A stretch of DNA of 64,000 nt, from assembly GCF_900078385.1 (NCBI RefSeq), contig NZ_FLQR01000007.1:1-64000 (forward strand), in the 5' to 3' direction. Source of the stretch: an uncultured Microbacterium sp. Lineage in GTDB: Bacteria > Actinomycetota > Actinomycetes > Actinomycetales > Microbacteriaceae. Positions 61,660-64,000 of this stretch are shown piece after piece. The notes beneath the pieces were generated by a model, which saw only the letters and a list, made by a program, of their open reading frames with translations, had not been told where the DNA came from and ran no database searches. The first letter of the stretch is position 1; the number at the start of each line of letters is the position of its first letter. A program made the position numbers and the translations under genes.

Positions 61660-63639
61660 TCACCAGATGGTGACGCGCTGGTGGGCGTCGAGCCACAGCT
61701 CGTCGCCCTCCGTGACGCCGAAGGCCTCGTAGAACTCGTCGACGTTGCGGACGATCTGGTTGCAGCGGAACTCGTTGGGCGAGTGCGGGTCGACGGTGAG
61801 GAGCCGGATGGTCTCGGCATCCCGCCCCTTCTGCTGCCAGATCTGACCCCAGCTCAGCAGCAGGCGCTGGATGCCGGTGAATCCGTCGATCACCGGGCCG
61901 TCGCCGCTCTCGCCGGTCTCGGCGAGGTGCAGCCGGTAGGCCTTGATCGCGATGCCGAGGCCACCGAGGTCGCCGATGTTCTCGCCGATCGTGAGCGCGC
62001 CGTTGACCGTGTGATCCTCGGACAGCCCGCGCGGCACGAGCGCGTTGTACTGCTCGATGAGGGCGGCGGTGCGCTCCTGGAATGCCGCGCGGTCCTCGTC
62101 GGTCCACCAGTCGTTGAGCGCGCCGGTGCCGTCGAACGCGCTGCCCTGGTCGTCGAAGCCGTGCCCGACCTCGTGGCCGATGACCGCCCCGATGCCGCCG
62201 TAGTTCGCTGCGGCATCCCGGTCCATGTCGAAGAACGGGTACTGCAGGATCGCGGCCGGGAAGACGATCTCGTTCATGAGCGGGTTGTAGTACGCGTTGA
62301 CCGTCTGCGGCGTCATGTACCACTCGTCGCGGTCGATCGGTCCGCCGAGCTTCGCGAGCTGGCGGTCGTGCTCCCACGCGTTCGCGCGACGGACGTTCCC
62401 GATGAGGTCGTCCGCGTCGACTTCGAGGTCGCCGTAGTCCTTCCATTTCACCGGGTAGCCGACCTTCGGGGTGAAGGCCGCGAGCTTCTCGAGCGCCCGC
62501 TCGCGCGTCGCGGGCGTCATCCACTCCAGCTCCGAGATCGACTGCCGGTAGGCCTCGATGAGGTTCGCGACGAGCTCGTCCATCTCCTCCTTGGCGCGCG
62601 GCGGGAAGTGCCGCTCCACGTAGACCTTGCCGACCGCTTCGCCGAGCGCCGCCTCGACGAGACCGACGCCGCGCTTCCACCGCTCCCGGTTGACGGGGAC
62701 GCCGGTGAGCTCCGTGCCGTAGAAGGCGAAGTTCGCCTCCACGATGTCGGCGGAGAGGAACGGCGCGGAGGCGCGGATGATGTGCAGCCGCAGCCAGGCC
62801 TTCCAGTCGTCGAGCCGTTCCTCGGTCAGCAGCGACCCGAGCCCGGTGAGGTAGCTGGGCTGATTGACGTTGATCTCGGCGAACCCGTCGCGCAGGTCGC
62901 CCGCGAGCCCCTCGAGCCACGGGTCGAGGCTCACGCCGGCGAGCTCCTCGACGCCTGCCCACGTCATCAGGTTGTAGGTCGCGACGGCGTCGCGGCTGCG
63001 CACGTTGTCCCAGTGGTGCGTCGCGAGCTCGGTCTCCAGCGCCAGGATGCGGTCGGCCTGCGCGTCGGCCTCGGGGAGGCCGGCGAGCTCGAGCATCGTC
63101 TTGGCATAGCCGCGGAACGCGGTGCGGGTCGCCTCGAAGTTCTCGAGGCGGTAATAGCTCTCATCGGGCAGGGACAGGCCGCTCTGCAGGAAGAACGCGA
63201 CGTAGCGCTGCGGGTTGCCGGGGTCCGGCTCGATGTAGGTGGCGATGACGCCGCCGACGCCCTCGCGCTCGATCTCGCCGACCGTCCGCAGCAGCTCCGG
63301 GATGCCGGTGATCGCGTCGACGCGCGCGAGCTGCGCGGCGATGGGGTCGGCGCCCTGCGCGTCGGCGCGGGCGGTGTCCATGAAGCTCGCGTACAGGTCG
63401 CCGATCTTGCGGGTCTCGGTGCCGGGCTCGGCATCCTGGGACTCCTCGATGATCGTCCGCACGTCCTTCTCCGCCTGCTCGGCGATGAGGTGGAACGACC
63501 CCCAGCGGGCCTTGTCCTCCGGGATGTCGGTGCGGTCGAGCCATGCGCCGTTGACGTGGCGGAACAGGTCGTCCTGGGGCCGGATCTGCTCGCTCAGCTC
63601 GGCGATCTCGATCCCTGAGCGGGTGGTGTTCTCGGTCAT
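61660..63639 (-). CDS. M13 family zinc metallopeptidase (PepO/neprilysin-like)
   Basis: A 659-residue endopeptidase. The zinc site is HExxH at His489-Glu490-His493 (VIGHEVGHGFDDQGS) with the third ligand Glu553 in GENIGDLGG, and the substrate-binding NAYYNPLMNEIVFPAAI precedes it. The N-terminal PQDDLFRHVNGAWLDRTDIPED is the usual start of the M13 peptidase domain. No signal peptide or membrane helix is present, so it acts inside the cell, as other bacterial PepO enzymes can. TATCCT is six bases before the ATG (leaderless type). The beta-lactamase-like gene follows. Confidence 0.96.
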   Translation of the reverse strand: MTENTTRSGIEIAELSEQIRPQDDLFRHVNGAWLDRTDIPEDKARWGSFHLIAEQAEKDVRTIIEESQDAEPGTETRKIGDLYASFMDTARADAQGADPIAAQLARVDAITGIPELLRTVGEIEREGVGGVIATYIEPDPGNPQRYVAFFLQSGLSLPDESYYRLENFEATRTAFRGYAKTMLELAGLPEADAQADRILALETELATHHWDNVRSRDAVATYNLMTWAGVEELAGVSLDPWLEGLAGDLRDGFAEINVNQPSYLTGLGSLLTEERLDDWKAWLRLHIIRASAPFLSADIVEANFAFYGTELTGVPVNRERWKRGVGLVEAALGEAVGKVYVERHFPPRAKEEMDELVANLIEAYRQSISELEWMTPATRERALEKLAAFTPKVGYPVKWKDYGDLEVDADDLIGNVRRANAWEHDRQLAKLGGPIDRDEWYMTPQTVNAYYNPLMNEIVFPAAILQYPFFDMDRDAAANYGGIGAVIGHEVGHGFDDQGSAFDGTGALNDWWTDEDRAAFQERTAALIEQYNALVPRGLSEDHTVNGALTIGENIGDLGGLGIAIKAYRLHLAETGESGDGPVIDGFTGIQRLLLSWGQIWQQKGRDAETIRLLTVDPHSPNEFRCNQIVRNVDEFYEAFGVTEGDELWLDAHQRVTIW

Positions 63640-63658
63640 GGATCAAGGATAGGCGTCG

Positions 63659-64000
63659 CTACCGGTCCGTTCGCGTGCACCCGGGCTCGACCGGCTCCCC
63701 CGCGAACCGGTCACGCGTCCAGGCGAGCAGATCGGGGATGGCGGGCGAGTCCGTCGCGACGAGCGACAGGTGGTCGCGGCCCGCGTACCGGCGGTAGTCG
63801 GCCTGCTGACCGGCATCGCAGAGACGCGTCACGAACGCATCCTGTCCGGCCGCGGAGATGAGCGTGTCGGCGACGCCCTGTCCGAGCAGCAGCGGCGCCG
63901 AGATCGTGGCGGGCGCGATGTTCGCCTCGAGCCGCGCGCGCAGCGCGCCGGAGGTCGGATCGGTCGCGAAGATCTGCGGGTCGCGGGAGAGCCCGAGCGC
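63659..64000 (-). CDS. Partial gene: C-terminus of a secretory-type lipase / alpha-beta hydrolase
   Basis: The minus-strand frame is open from the right edge to a TAG at 63659-63661 and gives the last 113 residues. ISAPLLLGQGVADTLI contains the catalytic-acid Asp after a hydrophobic strand, and YAGRDHLSLVATDSP the catalytic His, both in the order and spacing of lipases of the fungal-type secretory lipase (LIP) family. Two cysteines (RLCDAG and PGCT) may form a disulfide, as in exported members. The nucleophile elbow and the N-terminus are outside the window. It lies 20 bp upstream of the M13 gene start, whose -10 box falls in the short gap. Confidence 0.78.
   Translation of the reverse strand, partial: ALGLSRDPQIFATDPTSGALRARLEANIAPATISAPLLLGQGVADTLISAAGQDAFVTRLCDAGQQADYRRYAGRDHLSLVATDSPAIPDLLAWTRDRFAGEPVEPGCTRTDR

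Overview
The window looks like a stretch of chromosome from a high-GC Gram-positive actinobacterium, most likely Microbacterium or a close relative in the Microbacteriaceae. This is inferred from about 70% GC, the strong GC bias at third codon positions, the frequent use of GCGGATGCC/GGCATCC to spell Ala-Asp-Ala or Ala-Ser, the gene content (prpDBC with a GntR regulator, a YkoE-type ECF transporter, a giant amylopullulanase) and many starts that look leaderless. I see no rRNA, tRNA, insertion sequence, prophage or CRISPR array. Genes are dense; no gene-free stretch exceeds about 200 bp.

Layout. 1-5.1 kb: an Ala-rich gene running off the left edge, etfA/etfB, a MarR regulator, enoyl-CoA hydratase and an isobutyryl-CoA-dehydrogenase-like enzyme. 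5.2-13.4 kb: a secreted S55-type protein with a strong hairpin after it, then a 2028-residue secreted amylopullulanase behind a LacI-type operator. 13.5-19.2 kb: thiolase and the methylcitrate operon (GntR-prpD-prpB-prpC). 19.2-24.3 kb: RNase H, VOC, NUDIX, aldo/keto reductase, RlmN, GNAT and LysE genes. 24.3-28.7 kb: a complete beta-glucoside PTS operon with an antiterminator, an RNA antiterminator/terminator switch, EIIBCA and 6-phospho-beta-glucosidase. 28.7-35.3 kb: HAD phosphatase, a three-gene beta-oxidation-like operon, an APH(3')-like kinase, SDR, DNA polymerase IV and a YjbR protein. 35.3-38.3 kb: an ECF vitamin transporter under a TPP riboswitch. 38.4-44.3 kb: a DD-carboxypeptidase-like protein, a J-domain/NERD-like protein, 3-hydroxyisobutyryl-CoA hydrolase, an ABC exporter and a small unknown. 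44.4-48 kb: hemD and a protoporphyrinogen/coproporphyrinogen oxidase flanking a three-gene membrane cassette. 48-54.2 kb: HhH-GPD repair protein, tandem DUF1801 genes, glycyl-tRNA synthetase, DUF4870, a methyltransferase with an apparent C-terminal frameshift, and a flotillin-like protein. 54.2-64 kb: a lipoprotein, a MenC/N-succinylamino-acid-racemase enzyme with a COG3375-like acyltransferase nearby, MFS exporter, PurU, a catalytically degenerate beta-lactamase-like protein, an M13 peptidase and the C-terminus of a lipase.

How the genes fit together. Two catabolic themes recur. (1) Acyl-CoA and branched-chain metabolism: EtfAB accepts electrons from the acyl-CoA dehydrogenase; enoyl-CoA hydratases, 3-hydroxyacyl-CoA dehydrogenase, thiolase and 3-hydroxyisobutyryl-CoA hydrolase process valine and fatty acid intermediates; propionyl-CoA goes through the methylcitrate cycle. 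(2) Plant or starch sugar use: secreted amylopullulanase for alpha-glucans and the bgl operon for beta-glucosides.

The main general observation is that at least fifteen genes have a TANNNT -10 hexamer ending 6-7 nt before the start codon, the signature of leaderless transcription. The cis-regulatory elements (RAT/terminator, TPP riboswitch, LacI-type operator, GTATAC palindromes) are readable directly in the sequence.
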